DNA of 64,000 nucleotides. It comes from Nostoc sp. LEGE 06077 (lineage in GTDB: Bacteria; Cyanobacteriota; Cyanobacteriia; Cyanobacteriales; Nostocaceae). A program made the translations under genes and the position numbers. This document shows, one piece after another, positions 1 to 8,825 of the stretch. The notes under the pieces were generated by a model that had not been told where the DNA came from, made no database searches, and worked only from the letters and a program-made list of their open reading frames with translations. Position 1 is the first letter of the stretch; each line of letters opens with the position of its first letter. Location: assembly GCF_015207705.1 (NCBI RefSeq), contig NZ_JADEWI010000002.1, forward strand, positions 186,001 through 250,000, given 5' to 3'.

Positions 1-375
1 AATGGTGCGGTAGTGGTGATGAGTGGTATGGTACGGAATAATACTGATGGGCAACCTGTAGTTGCTTTAGAATATCAAGCTTATGAACCAATGGCCATGC
101 AGGTGTTTTATCAAATTGCGGCTGAGATTCGCACGTTTTGGCCTAATATCAATCAAGTCGTAATTCATCACCGTATTGGACGGTTACAAGTTGGAGAAAT
201 CAGCGTTTTAGTCGCTGTTGGTTGTCCCCATCGGGGTGAGGCGTTTGAAGCTTGTCGGTATGCTATTGATACCCTGAAACACAATGCACCTATTTGGAAA
301 AAAGAACACTGGCAAAATGGTTCTAGCACTTGGGTAAGTATTGGTGCTTGTGAACAATCAGGACAAAATTGCTAA
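1..375 (+). CDS. moaE: Molybdopterin synthase catalytic subunit MoaE (5' end cut off by window)
   Basis: The frame is open from base 1, so the start lies outside the window; the GTG at 13 is internal. The visible part carries the MoaE core: a beta strand ending VVVMSGMVRN, then EYQAYEPMA, then HHRIGRLQVGEISVLVAVG and the C-terminal KHNAPIWKKE with the lysines expected near the active site. MoaE transfers sulfur from thiocarboxylated MoaD to precursor Z to make molybdopterin in the cytoplasm. The visible 124 codons fit a family length near 150. The neighbour msrA is convergent, so no operon partner is visible. Family assignment is secure. Confidence 0.93.
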   Translation, partial: NGAVVVMSGMVRNNTDGQPVVALEYQAYEPMAMQVFYQIAAEIRTFWPNINQVVIHHRIGRLQVGEISVLVAVGCPHRGEAFEACRYAIDTLKHNAPIWKKEHWQNGSSTWVSIGACEQSGQNC

Positions 376-474
376 AATTCCCGAAGTCACAATAACTCCT
401 CGATTTGGTTGTTTGCTTAAACAATCAGCGATCGCCTCTAAAGTTGCAGAATCCCGCATTTATGCAACGCCGTT

Positions 475-1152
475 TTATTTAGTATATATTTCTGGAAACT
501 TAGCTTGAAGTTTAGCCAGCTTTGGTAAGTCATGTGCTATTACATAGCGACTATCTGGATTACGGGCAATATAGTTTTGATGGTATTCTTCAGCCTGGTA
601 AAAACCTTTTAAGGGATTTATTGCGGTGACAATTGGCTTATCGAAGATTCTTTGTTGATTGAGTTTATCAATATATTTTTGTGCTTCTTGTTTCTGCTCA
701 TTATTAGCAAAAAATATAACTGACCGATATTGCTTACCAGAATCAGGCCCTTGGCGATTTAATTGTGTTGGGTCATGGGCTACTAAAAAGTAAACTTTTA
801 GTAGTTCATCATAAGAAATTTTTGCTGGATCATAAGTTATTTTCACTGATTCGGCGTGATTAGTGAATCCAGAACTAACAAGTGAGTAGTCTGCGGTGAT
901 TGCATCGCCACCAGAAAAGCCAGAAACAACCTCAGAAACACCATTAAGATGCTCGAAAACTGCTTCCATTCCCCAAAAGCAACCACCACCGAAAACGGCT
1001 ACCTGTTTACTCTGAGGTGCAGTAGTGGAGATATCACTGGCGGGGGTGGGAAATATGACACGAGATGCACCATACAGAAGCAGAAAACTCAACGAAATTA
1101 TGGATAAGTTGCGTACTAGGTTGCGAGAGAGTGCAAAGTCGCTATTTGACAT
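475..1152 (-). CDS. msrA: Peptide-methionine (S)-S-oxide reductase MsrA, membrane-anchored or exported form
   Basis: The GGGCFWG active-site motif places the nucleophilic Cys at residue 58, and the YxxVxSGxTxHAE and YHQNYI elements complete the MsrA fold. It reduces the S epimer of methionine sulfoxide in proteins. Residues 1-45 precede the catalytic domain and contain a hydrophobic stretch at about 17-28, which suggests a membrane anchor or export signal (inference). Only one Cys is present, so the usual resolving cysteines are absent and recycling must use another route. The start is supported by an AAAGGAGTT ribosome site about 10 bases upstream. That site lies inside the remains of an acetyltransferase gene. 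Confidence 0.93.
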   Translation of the reverse strand: MSNSDFALSRNLVRNLSIISLSFLLLYGASRVIFPTPASDISTTAPQSKQVAVFGGGCFWGMEAVFEHLNGVSEVVSGFSGGDAITADYSLVSSGFTNHAESVKITYDPAKISYDELLKVYFLVAHDPTQLNRQGPDSGKQYRSVIFFANNEQKQEAQKYIDKLNQQRIFDKPIVTAINPLKGFYQAEEYHQNYIARNPDSRYVIAHDLPKLAKLQAKFPEIYTK

Positions 1153-1169
1153 GATTGTGTGAACTCCTT

Positions 1170-1394
1170 TGATGATTGATTTAGCCTTTTGGTCATAAGA
1201 TAGCGATCGCCATCTTTAAACCCAACTCGATGATAAAGTTTTTGGGCAGATCTATTTTCCCTGGTAACTTTCAAATATAATGCTTAAATATTCCGAAAAA
1301 TGCAGACCTCCTCTAAACAACTCATTGTTTGCAGTCCAATGCCTTAACCTTGGTGATCTGGATTAATATATATTTTATTAATAAAAGCATCTCG
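1170..1394 (-). pseudogene. GNAT N-acetyltransferase C-terminal remnant
   Basis: One minus-strand frame directly after the histidine kinase stop still reads as the C-terminal half of a GNAT acetyltransferase. It has INPDHQG, a TAA, then GIGLQ (the acetyl-CoA loop Q/RxxGxG/A, here broken), a second TAA, and then the hallmark VTRENRSAQKLYHRVGF helix and strand. Both stops are in the same frame, so the decay is by point nonsense changes rather than frameshifts. The 5' half of the gene is missing. The ribosome site of msrA lies at the 3' end of this remnant. Family call from motif reading; no function remains. Confidence 0.72.
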
Positions 1395-2531
1395 TCATAC
1401 TTTTACTTCTAATGCAGGTAATTTCAAAATAAAAGTGCTGCCATTCCCCAGTTCTGAACTAAGTTCGACTGTACCACCAATGCACTCCACAAGGCGTTTG
1501 ACAATACATAAACCCATACCAGTGCCGCCAGTGGAACGGGTACGAGATTGATCTATGCGATAAAATGGCTCAAAAATGCGCGACTGTTCTAATAAAGGAA
1601 TACCACATCCCTTGTCACTGACTTGAATTATTGCCCAACTATCAGTCTGAGTTAACTGCAATGTAATTGGCTCATTTGCATCGGAATATTTGACTGCATT
1701 ACCAATCAAATGGCTTAATATCTGCATTAGCTGTTGGCGTTCCGCCTTGACTTCAATAGGTAAGGATGGGATTTCTAGCTGAATTAACCGATGATGAAAC
1801 TTTTCTGTCATCTCCGCTATAGCTATAACCAAATCATTGAGTAATAGTGGTTCAGTTTGGCAGGGGCAGGGAATTGCGCTGTTATCTACCCGTGCTAAAT
1901 CTAGTAAGTCTTGTAAGATGTGATTCATTCTTTCCGCATCAGAAACAGCCATTTCCAAAGTTTCTTTCTGGAAAGCGGCTAAATTATGACTGCGTTGTAA
2001 ACTTCTTTGCAGATATCCATAAACCATGCTGAGGGGTGTGCGTAATTCATGGGCTAAATCGCTAAACAACTGGCGCTGCTGTTCTTTGGCTTCGGAAAGT
2101 CTGGTTAAAAATTCCATCCATGTCTGGGCTAACTCCTGAATTTCGCTTGGTGTTTGATTTAACCCTAGCTGGTGGGGAATCAATTCAGATGTACAGGTTT
2201 CTGCCCATTGATTCATCTGTTGTAATGGTAACAGCGATCGCTTAATGAACAAAGCTATGAAAACGGTTGTAGTAGTAAGTGAAAAAATGCTCATTATGCC
2301 CAAACTTTGAATAACTGTCAATAGTTGAGAATCATCAGTCATACCGTAATTTTCATGAGCAATCATGAGATAATTTTTGATTTCCCAACCTGCCCAGATT
2401 GTAAAGCTACTTAGTCCAGCAGTCACAATCATAATGATGCCAACTGTCAGGCGGAAATGAAGTGAAGCTGGGTCAATTCTGGCTACAAAAAAATCAACTA
2501 ATTTTCTGGGCAAATTTTCGGCAAAATTCAT
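1395..2531 (-). CDS. Orphan sensor histidine kinase (two-TM, HAMP, HisKA, HATPase)
   Basis: There are two membrane helices at about residues 27-49 and 76-97 with only a short periplasmic segment between them. A HAMP-like linker follows, then the H box FSDLAHELRTP with the phospho-accepting His at 161. The ATP-binding domain shows the N box (LIGNAVKYS), DKGCGIP and GGTGMGLCIVKRL. It should autophosphorylate and pass the phosphate to a response regulator, but none is adjacent. The small sensor region suggests sensing in or near the membrane, or through a partner. A GAGAG ribosome site precedes the ATG at 2531. The downstream GNAT frame begins right at its stop. Confidence 0.92.
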   Translation of the reverse strand: MNFAENLPRKLVDFFVARIDPASLHFRLTVGIIMIVTAGLSSFTIWAGWEIKNYLMIAHENYGMTDDSQLLTVIQSLGIMSIFSLTTTTVFIALFIKRSLLPLQQMNQWAETCTSELIPHQLGLNQTPSEIQELAQTWMEFLTRLSEAKEQQRQLFSDLAHELRTPLSMVYGYLQRSLQRSHNLAAFQKETLEMAVSDAERMNHILQDLLDLARVDNSAIPCPCQTEPLLLNDLVIAIAEMTEKFHHRLIQLEIPSLPIEVKAERQQLMQILSHLIGNAVKYSDANEPITLQLTQTDSWAIIQVSDKGCGIPLLEQSRIFEPFYRIDQSRTRSTGGTGMGLCIVKRLVECIGGTVELSSELGNGSTFILKLPALEVKV

Positions 2532-3195
2532 GGGGATCTCTCATATATATAGATTTGATGATTGTCAGCCTAATAGTTAAAATCGCACACTACCTAGAAG
2601 CTAGATAATTTAGAGATCAGATAGTAACCACATTCCATAAATTTCCTTACTTGAGTTGATGTTCAAAACAACATCGAATCAATCCTTTACATAATTTAAA
2701 TTTAATCGCATAACGCTTGAGAAAAATGAGTTTTTCCTGAAGGGAGTTAAAGCTTTTGCTGAAAAAGTGTGGAAATTATTATTCTTGAAGCAGAATTCAG
2801 AAATCAGAATATAGGAGTCAGAATTACTACTTATACCAATTCTCTGAGAAGCTGCACTCTATCAATTCTGTAGAGATGATGTATACAACGTCTTTACTTA
2901 TATTTTTATTACCCCTTCACTATGAGGGATTTAAAATCTAAAACACCCCTTTCGTGAGTGTGATTTAATATGTGTAGGATGTTTCCATAGACTGGAAAAA
3001 TATTTTAGATGTTTTCCTTACCCTGAATGGGTTTGCTCGAACAAAGCTTATTATTTTACGAGAGTATTATATAGGCAATTTTATAAACTTTTAATGCCTT
3101 ACTCAGCTTTTTTTCATATTAATAAATTAATGTATTATGTTAGACAGATTCAGCAACATCCAGGGATGATTTCACCCAAAAGCGAGGCTTTAATT
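2532..3195. other. Intergenic region between divergent kinase and DUF2808 genes
   Basis: This AT-rich stretch of about 660 bases must hold the promoters of both divergent genes. I see no convincing gene. An open frame from 3094 runs into the DUF2808 gene, but its first 34 residues do not look like a signal peptide and are more likely untranslated leader. A short heptamer-like repeat patch lies at 2790-2825. Confidence 0.6.
2790..2825. repeat. Short tandem degenerate repeat (TCAGAAT type)
   Basis: Degenerate copies of a CAGAATT / CAGAAAT / CAGAATA / CAGAATT unit stand in near-tandem. Such heptamer-like repeats (STRR) are typical of intergenic DNA in heterocystous cyanobacteria. Confidence 0.55.
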
Positions 3196-3699
3196 ATGCA
3201 AGGTTTAATTTATAGTAGTTTGTCTGCTTTAATACTTACTACAGCCTCTACAGCTATAGCTACACCAATCAATTCTCAGCAGTTAGATTCATCATTATCA
3301 TCTCAAATCGCATATACAATTAACGTTCCCAGTATCACTAACTCCGGCGTGAGAAATGATACGCACTTTATTAAAGTGTCAGTACTGGGGATGTCTGTAG
3401 AAGACATCATGATTTCTCTACCCAATCAAATGGAACGTTTTACTAATGTGCGGGTTGTAGATGGATCGGGGAAAGAAATTGGGGCTAAGACAGAAATTAC
3501 TAAAGAACGCTTATCAATTACCTTTGATCAACCAGTAGCTTCTGGTAGTTCTTTAGAGGTGCAGTTGACGGGTGTGCAAACAAAAATTTTAGATGGAAGA
3601 GTATTGCTCTATGGAGTGACTGCTAGAAGATCTGGTTTAGCAGGAGAAATTCCCGTAGGTACAGCGAGAATTGATCTACCTTTCAAAAACTCCAATTGA
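3196..3699 (+). CDS. Secreted DUF2808-family protein
   Basis: Starting at the ATG at 3196, a clean signal peptide appears: MQGLIYSS, then a hydrophobic core, with cleavage likely after TAIA. The mature part matches the layout I recall for cyanobacterial DUF2808: IKVSVLGMSVEDIMISLPNQ, then ITFDQPVASGSSLEVQLTGV, then VLLYGVTARRSG and a C-terminal GTARIDLPF. The function of the family is unknown; it is an extracytoplasmic beta-rich domain. An upstream ATG at 3094 is in frame but would put 34 residues before the signal, so I prefer 3196, which has a GCGAGG ribosome site. A strong hairpin at 3721 follows. Confidence 0.75.
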   Translation: MQGLIYSSLSALILTTASTAIATPINSQQLDSSLSSQIAYTINVPSITNSGVRNDTHFIKVSVLGMSVEDIMISLPNQMERFTNVRVVDGSGKEIGAKTEITKERLSITFDQPVASGSSLEVQLTGVQTKILDGRVLLYGVTARRSGLAGEIPVGTARIDLPFKNSN

Positions 3700-3720
3700 T
3701 CATTGTCCAAAGACTTCCAT

Positions 3721-3765
3721 TCCAGTGGTAAGCGCGAGAATGCTTCGCGCACTTTTACCCACTGG
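3721..3765. terminator. Strong two-part hairpin after the DUF2808 gene
   Basis: The outer arms TCCAGTGG-TAA and TTA-CCCACTGGA enclose an inner stem GCGCGA/TCGCGC. It lies 22 bases after the stop codon. No long T-run follows, so it may be an RNA-stabilising or intergenic repeat hairpin rather than a classical terminator. Confidence 0.5.
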
Positions 3766-3910
3766 AGATCGCAGAAACATTTTCTCTATCTATGCTATTG
3801 GGTCTAGTTATAGTTAAAATACCCTAATTTAAAGCTTGATTTTGACGCTGCTGGTGTCTTCTCCAACAACTAGGATAGTATACTTGTATTTATAGTTACT
3901 TGGTGGACAT

Positions 3911-4237
3911 ATGGCAGAAGTAAAGCTCTCACTTGAAGGTGAAGAAGCGGGTATTGCCGCTGAAAAGCTTTTTGAAACCACTGGTCTAAAGGGTAGTTGG
4001 GAAGTAGCACAAAATTCACTGCTTACTAAAGAAGGTACATTAGCAGTTATAGGAACTGTTGTAGGTATTTTAGGGGGTACAATTGCAGTCGCAGAACAAA
4101 TTCGTAAGTGGTATCAGGAATACAAACAAGCAAATAAGAAGTTTGATGTAATACTTGTAGCTGATGATGTGCGAGTCGTTTTAGAAAATGCCACAATTGA
4201 AGACATCTGTGCAGTGTTAGAAGAATTGGAGAGTTAA
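3911..4237 (+). CDS. Small protein with one hydrophobic helix, partner of the CHAT-STAND gene
   Basis: This is a 108-residue protein I cannot assign to a named family. Residues 1-35 are polar and helix-forming (EGEEAGIAAEKLF). Residues about 43-62 form a Gly/Val/Ile-rich hydrophobic segment that could cross or insert into a membrane. Residues 63-76 are amphipathic with Trp and Tyr, and the tail 77-108 is acidic. The next gene starts one base after its stop, which implies co-transcription and probably coupled translation. Small adaptor or effector-associated domains beside CHAT/STAND proteins are known from cyanobacterial conflict systems, so it may be an adaptor or a membrane-active effector controlled by the protease (inference). 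No homology was checked. Confidence 0.7.
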   Translation: MAEVKLSLEGEEAGIAAEKLFETTGLKGSWEVAQNSLLTKEGTLAVIGTVVGILGGTIAVAEQIRKWYQEYKQANKKFDVILVADDVRVVLENATIEDICAVLEELES

Positions 4238-4238
4238 T

Positions 4239-5546
4239 GTGCAGACGCTTTACATCAAGTTAGTACCGCTTGAAAAGCAGTTTGTAGAATTGCGTTATGC
4301 ACTGGGACATCCAGCAAAATATGAAACACAACACCTTGATGTATCATCAATTGAAAACTTAATTCAGAAGGCAAAAGGTAGCTACTATATGCTGATGCCT
4401 GATTTAAAAGGAATTGGGTATCAATTATTTTGTTGGTTGGATGGAACTGGCAGGTGGTTAAGCCGAGCAATTAATAATTGTACAGAGGAAGGGTTAATTC
4501 TGGCGCTAGATGTGCGTGAAAGATTAGGGCATCTGCCTTGGGAGACGTTGCATAATGGAGAGCAATTTTTAATAGAACGTGTTAATCCAGTTGTTGTACC
4601 AATACGTTGGGTTGATCGTTCTGTTCAAGATTCAGAGGATACCCAGCAACGTCCTTTACGGATTTTATTCATGGCAACATCGCCAGAGAATGTAGCACCA
4701 ACACTTGATTTTGAGCGGGAAGAGGCTCAAATTTTGACGGCAACAAGAGATATGCCTCTTGATTTAAGAGTAGAAGAAAGTGGTTGTATTGCAGAACTAA
4801 GCAAACTCTGGGGACGTTATCGGGAACCATTCGACGTTTTTCACCTGACAGGACATGCATCTATTAAGAATGAGCAACCGTTTTTTATTACAGAAACTGA
4901 AACTGGGGGCTTCCATGCTGCTTACCCATCAGAGATTGCTTCAGCTTTAAGATTTCGTATACCACAGTTAGTGTTTTTATCAGGCTGCCGAACAGGTGAA
5001 GCGGCGGGTGATGGTGCAGTATCTTCTTTAGCCGAATCATTAATTGAGCAAGGTTGTCGAGCCGTTTTAGGATGGGGACGAACGGTCGCAGATGTCGTAG
5101 CAACACAAGCAGCAGCATATCTCTACAGCAAACTGGCTGCCGGGTATGAAGTTTCGGAGGCACTTGCCAGTACTTATCAATATCTACGAGAGGAAAAAGT
5201 AGAGGATTGGCATCTGCTGAGACTTTATATTAGAGGTCAGTGTCCAAAAGCATTGGTTGAACCATTAGGCGATCAAGTCTGGTTGCCTGAAGAACCAATT
5301 TATGAGCAGTTTCTGGATTCACAGGGAATTGTTCGGGTTGCTACACCACAAGATTTTGTAGGAAGACGCAGAATACTGCAACGTAGCTTGAGAGCATTAC
5401 GAGCAACAGATAAGTGCGGTGTAATTTTATATGGTTTAGGTGGAGTTGGCAAAAGCACTGTTGCTGCAAGGCTTTTAGAACGGTTACAAGGCTATGACAA
5501 AATTTTTATTTATAGGCAATTAGATGAGGACAAATTGCTCAAGTAA
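4239..5546 (+). CDS. CHAT caspase-like protease with start of STAND NTPase (N-terminal part of an interrupted gene)
   Basis: It starts with GTG, one base after the upstream stop, with a GGAGAG ribosome site inside the upstream gene. Residues about 135-330 form a CHAT protease: FHLTGHA carries the catalytic His (H206) and LVFLSGCRTGEA the catalytic Cys (C250). The linker DFVGRR at about 372 leads into a STAND NTPase whose Walker A, GLGGVGKST, is at 399-407. TAA at codon 436 ends the protein before Walker B. The same frame stays open after that TAA to 8765, so the intact ancestor had about 1508 codons. As it stands, a free CHAT domain with half an NTPase could be made. The likely role was a sensor-triggered protease in defence or cell suicide (inference from architecture). 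Confidence 0.88.
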   Translation: MQTLYIKLVPLEKQFVELRYALGHPAKYETQHLDVSSIENLIQKAKGSYYMLMPDLKGIGYQLFCWLDGTGRWLSRAINNCTEEGLILALDVRERLGHLPWETLHNGEQFLIERVNPVVVPIRWVDRSVQDSEDTQQRPLRILFMATSPENVAPTLDFEREEAQILTATRDMPLDLRVEESGCIAELSKLWGRYREPFDVFHLTGHASIKNEQPFFITETETGGFHAAYPSEIASALRFRIPQLVFLSGCRTGEAAGDGAVSSLAESLIEQGCRAVLGWGRTVADVVATQAAAYLYSKLAAGYEVSEALASTYQYLREEKVEDWHLLRLYIRGQCPKALVEPLGDQVWLPEEPIYEQFLDSQGIVRVATPQDFVGRRRILQRSLRALRATDKCGVILYGLGGVGKSTVAARLLERLQGYDKIFIYRQLDEDKLLK

Positions 5547-8500
5547 CTTGCTGAACAATGTCTCTCAGAAACAGGACAGAAGGTTATACAAAGTAATCTG
5601 CCACTCACGCAAAAGTTAACCAAATTCTTACGAGAAGGACTAAATGAGCAAGCGCAAAGACTGATCTTTGTTCTTGATGACTTTGAAGCAAACCTAGAAT
5701 TAAGAACAGATGGTGATGCAGTCTTAAAGCCAGAAACTGTATCCGTCTTGATATCTCTGCTAAAGGCAATCACTCAATCCCGTCTTCCACACCGAATTAT
5801 CATTACATCTAGATATAATTTTCTGCTGCCAGAGCTAAATCAGCGATTGCATCGAGAACAGTTATGTGCTTTATCAGGTGCTGATTTACAGAAAAAATGT
5901 AATCGTTTAGTATCTTTTGCACCTGGTTCTGAAATTGAGCGAGAGTTACAACTAAAAGCTTTGGCAACTTCAGCGGGTAATCCTCGCTTGTTGGAGTGGT
6001 TAGACAAAGTTTTACAAGTGCAACAAGTTGGTAAGAAAGAAATCTTGGAACAGGTAGAAAAAACCAGCCAAGAGTTTCGTGAAAGCATTTTGGCAGAGGA
6101 ACTACTTAATCGACAATCAATCAATTTGCAACGAATGCTTGCATTTTGTTTGGTTTATCAATTACCAGTACCTCAGTCTGCAATACAAGTTATTTGTCCA
6201 AAAACTTTTGATGTCAATAGCTATATTACTAGAGCAGTTGCATTAGGTTTGCTTGAGTGTGTATATTCTCAAGAAGAAACTTTGTACTATGTACCACGAA
6301 TTTTAGAGCCGCTTCTTAATTTTCCTAAAGATTCTCTGGAGTTATACAAAACTGCTGCGGAACATTTAGATAAAATATGGTTTTTCAAGGGCTTTAAAAA
6401 GATTGTGGAGGCAGAGGAAAGACTATCAGAAAGCTCTCTTCTTAATGATCCTTTTGAGCAATCTATGCCAAGTTATAGGTTGTTTGAGTTGTATCGACTC
6501 GCGACTGTAGCTTTGAACCCAGATTTATTAACTAGAGCCAATTGGTTTTTAGTAATGCGTCTTGACCGCCAACGAAGGTACAGGGAAGTAGCAACACTAT
6601 GTAAGTTTGTCCGTGATGGTGCCTATGGTTACTTGGGAATTGAGATTATTTCCTTTAGACTTCTTTATTATTTAGCAAAAGCACAAGAACATATTGGTGA
6701 AGTGGAAGAAGCTTTACATAACTATCAAGAAGCATTAAAATTTTGTGCAGATGAATATGAAAACGAAAGAGCTTCAATCCTTCATGATTTAGCAGATTTA
6801 TACGTTAAGCAAGGTAAATATCAGCAAGCGCTGAATATATGTCAGCAAGTTGTAAAAATCGATGAAAAGGATAAGAATAAGCTCGGCAAAGCTAAATCTC
6901 TTAGCCAAATGGCAGATATCAAGAGAGAATTAGGTGAGCCTGAAGAAGCCCTCAAATTGTATCTGGAAGTAATAGAACTTACTCAAGAAACAGGCGATAA
7001 AAATTTTCTATATACTCTACAAAATAACATTGCTACTCTTCAAGTGGAGCTTGGTCAAACTGATGCTTGGGATAACCTATTACCAAGTTTAGTTTCACAT
7101 AGAACGCAGTCCGAAAACCTTGAGGATAAAATTCCACTCCTAAGTAATACAGCATCGTTGAGGCTTAAACAAGGTGAAATAGAAGAAGCAAGAGAGATTC
7201 TAGAGCATTTGAATAAATTACTGCCCCAAATTGATAACTCTTGGCTCAAGGCAATGCTTTTACATAACCTAGCCACTTTCCGCTCGGAATGTGGTGAGCG
7301 TGAGGTTGCTTTAAAGCTTTACAATCAAGCTCTCGAACTGCACAGAAAAAATGGGGATCAACCGCGTGAAGCAATGACACTTCAAGAAATAGGTATTCTT
7401 TATGAACGTCAAAATAATATCATTGAAGCTTTGAAATTTCTTAAAGATGCTTACCAGTTGTCTTTGAAGATTGGAAATAAAGATACTCAAGCCCATATTT
7501 TGCCAAGAATTGCATCAATACTCATTGATCAAAATAGTTTAGATGAGGCTGAAGAGAAATTAAATATAGCTTTAGAAATACTCAATAAAGTTAATATTCC
7601 AAAACACCATGCACTTGTTCTTAGAGAGATGGGGAGGCTTAAAATAATACAGGGAAATTATGAAACAGGAGCAAATTTTTTAAGTCAAGCTTTAGAAAAA
7701 TGTAATTTAGTTGTTGATGTTGTTCTTCGAGCTACTATTCTCAAACTTCTAGGAGAAGTGGTCTCTTTTGTAGGTGAAGTAGATGTAGCAATTGAGCATT
7801 TAACAGAATCCCTTAATCTCTATCAAAAACTAAATTTCCCGAAAGATATTGAAGAAGTTAGAGGGCTAATTAAGAATGCTCAACTAAAAAAGCCAGCACA
7901 ATTGTATCAAGCAGCAATTACCGAAGCCGAAAAAGGTAATGCGAGAATAGCACTTGATTTATTTGAGCAAGCTCTTCCTATGATAGAAGAACTGGGTGAT
8001 GAAGAAATCAAAGCACGCATTTTGCTATCAATGGGAAACATTTTGATAGGTGAAGGGAATTTCAAAGAGGGTGTTAAAAAAGCATCTCAAGCAATGGAGA
8101 TTGCAAAGCTGCATAATCTTCCTGAAAGGGAAAACATAGAAAATATTTCCGTTGCAGTACAGTACGGAACACTGAAAAATATTTTTAATTCGGTTCAAGA
8201 AAAATGCAAAAGCCAACAATTTGACGAAGTATTGAATTTGGGCTACCAATGTTTAGAACTTTCAGAACTATTAGAGGATGTTTACTGGGCTTCGGAAGTT
8301 TACTCAATGCTTGGGCAAATCAAGGCACATTTGGGCAATTATAAAGATGGCATAAAAGATTTGAAAAAAGCGGTTTCTTTAGCTCAAGAAAATCAACTTG
8401 ATGGAGTGGAGGAATTACAGAAGATAATTCTGGCAATAAATCATAATCAGGCAGTTCGCTTACATGAAAAAGCTAATTCTGCTGCACAGGAAAAAAATTT

Positions 8501-8765
8501 AGTGGAAGCAATTGAAATTGCTCGAAAAGCTTATGAATTTCAGTGCAGTATTAATTATAAAAAGATCCAACCTATTACTTTAGGAATGTTAGGACAACTG
8601 CTGTTAGCTCAAAATCAGTCTGACGAGGGATTGAAGCAACTACAGCAAGCATTAAATATTGCCCAAGAATTAAAAGCACAAGAACTTATAAATCAGCTTC
8701 AAGAGATGATTTCTCTATATCCCATTGGGGCGGAATACCAAGATATTGATGAGGAGGAGTCTTGA
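5547..8765 (+). pseudogene. C-terminal part of the CHAT-STAND-TPR gene, separated by one in-frame TAA
   Basis: This continues the frame of the CHAT gene directly after the TAA at 5544-5546, with no shift. It starts with 67 codons that include the Walker B strand (LIFVLDDFE), then the sensor strand RIIITSRYNF, a winged-helix-like region, and from about 6.6 kb to the end a long array of TPR-type helical repeats. Examples are EEALHNYQEALKF, EALKLYLEVIELTQ, VALKLYNQALELH and DEGLKQLQQALNIA. The first usable start codon is a weak TTG at 5748, which would exclude Walker B, so an independent functional product is doubtful. The TPR array would be the ligand sensor. Everything apart from the single stop is well preserved, so the lesion is recent, is a sequencing error, or is read through. 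The GH133 gene converges 60 bases downstream. Confidence 0.82.
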
Positions 8766-8825
8766 TTCTATGCGATTGCAGCACTACCACTAAAGCGCAT
8801 CTGAATTCCTGAGTTATTCTCTTTA

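Noticed and set aside
367-507. Open plus-strand stretch after moaE (IPEVTITPRFGCLL and onward)
   Set aside because: It has no start or ribosome site, overlaps the msrA end and matches no domain I recognise.
3911-4237. Bacterial gasdermin
   Set aside because: The protein is 108 residues with one hydrophobic helix; known bacterial gasdermins are about twice as long and beta-rich.
5748-8765. Independent TPR gene starting at TTG 5748
   Set aside because: The preceding 67 codons in the same frame encode Walker B, so the start is not natural.
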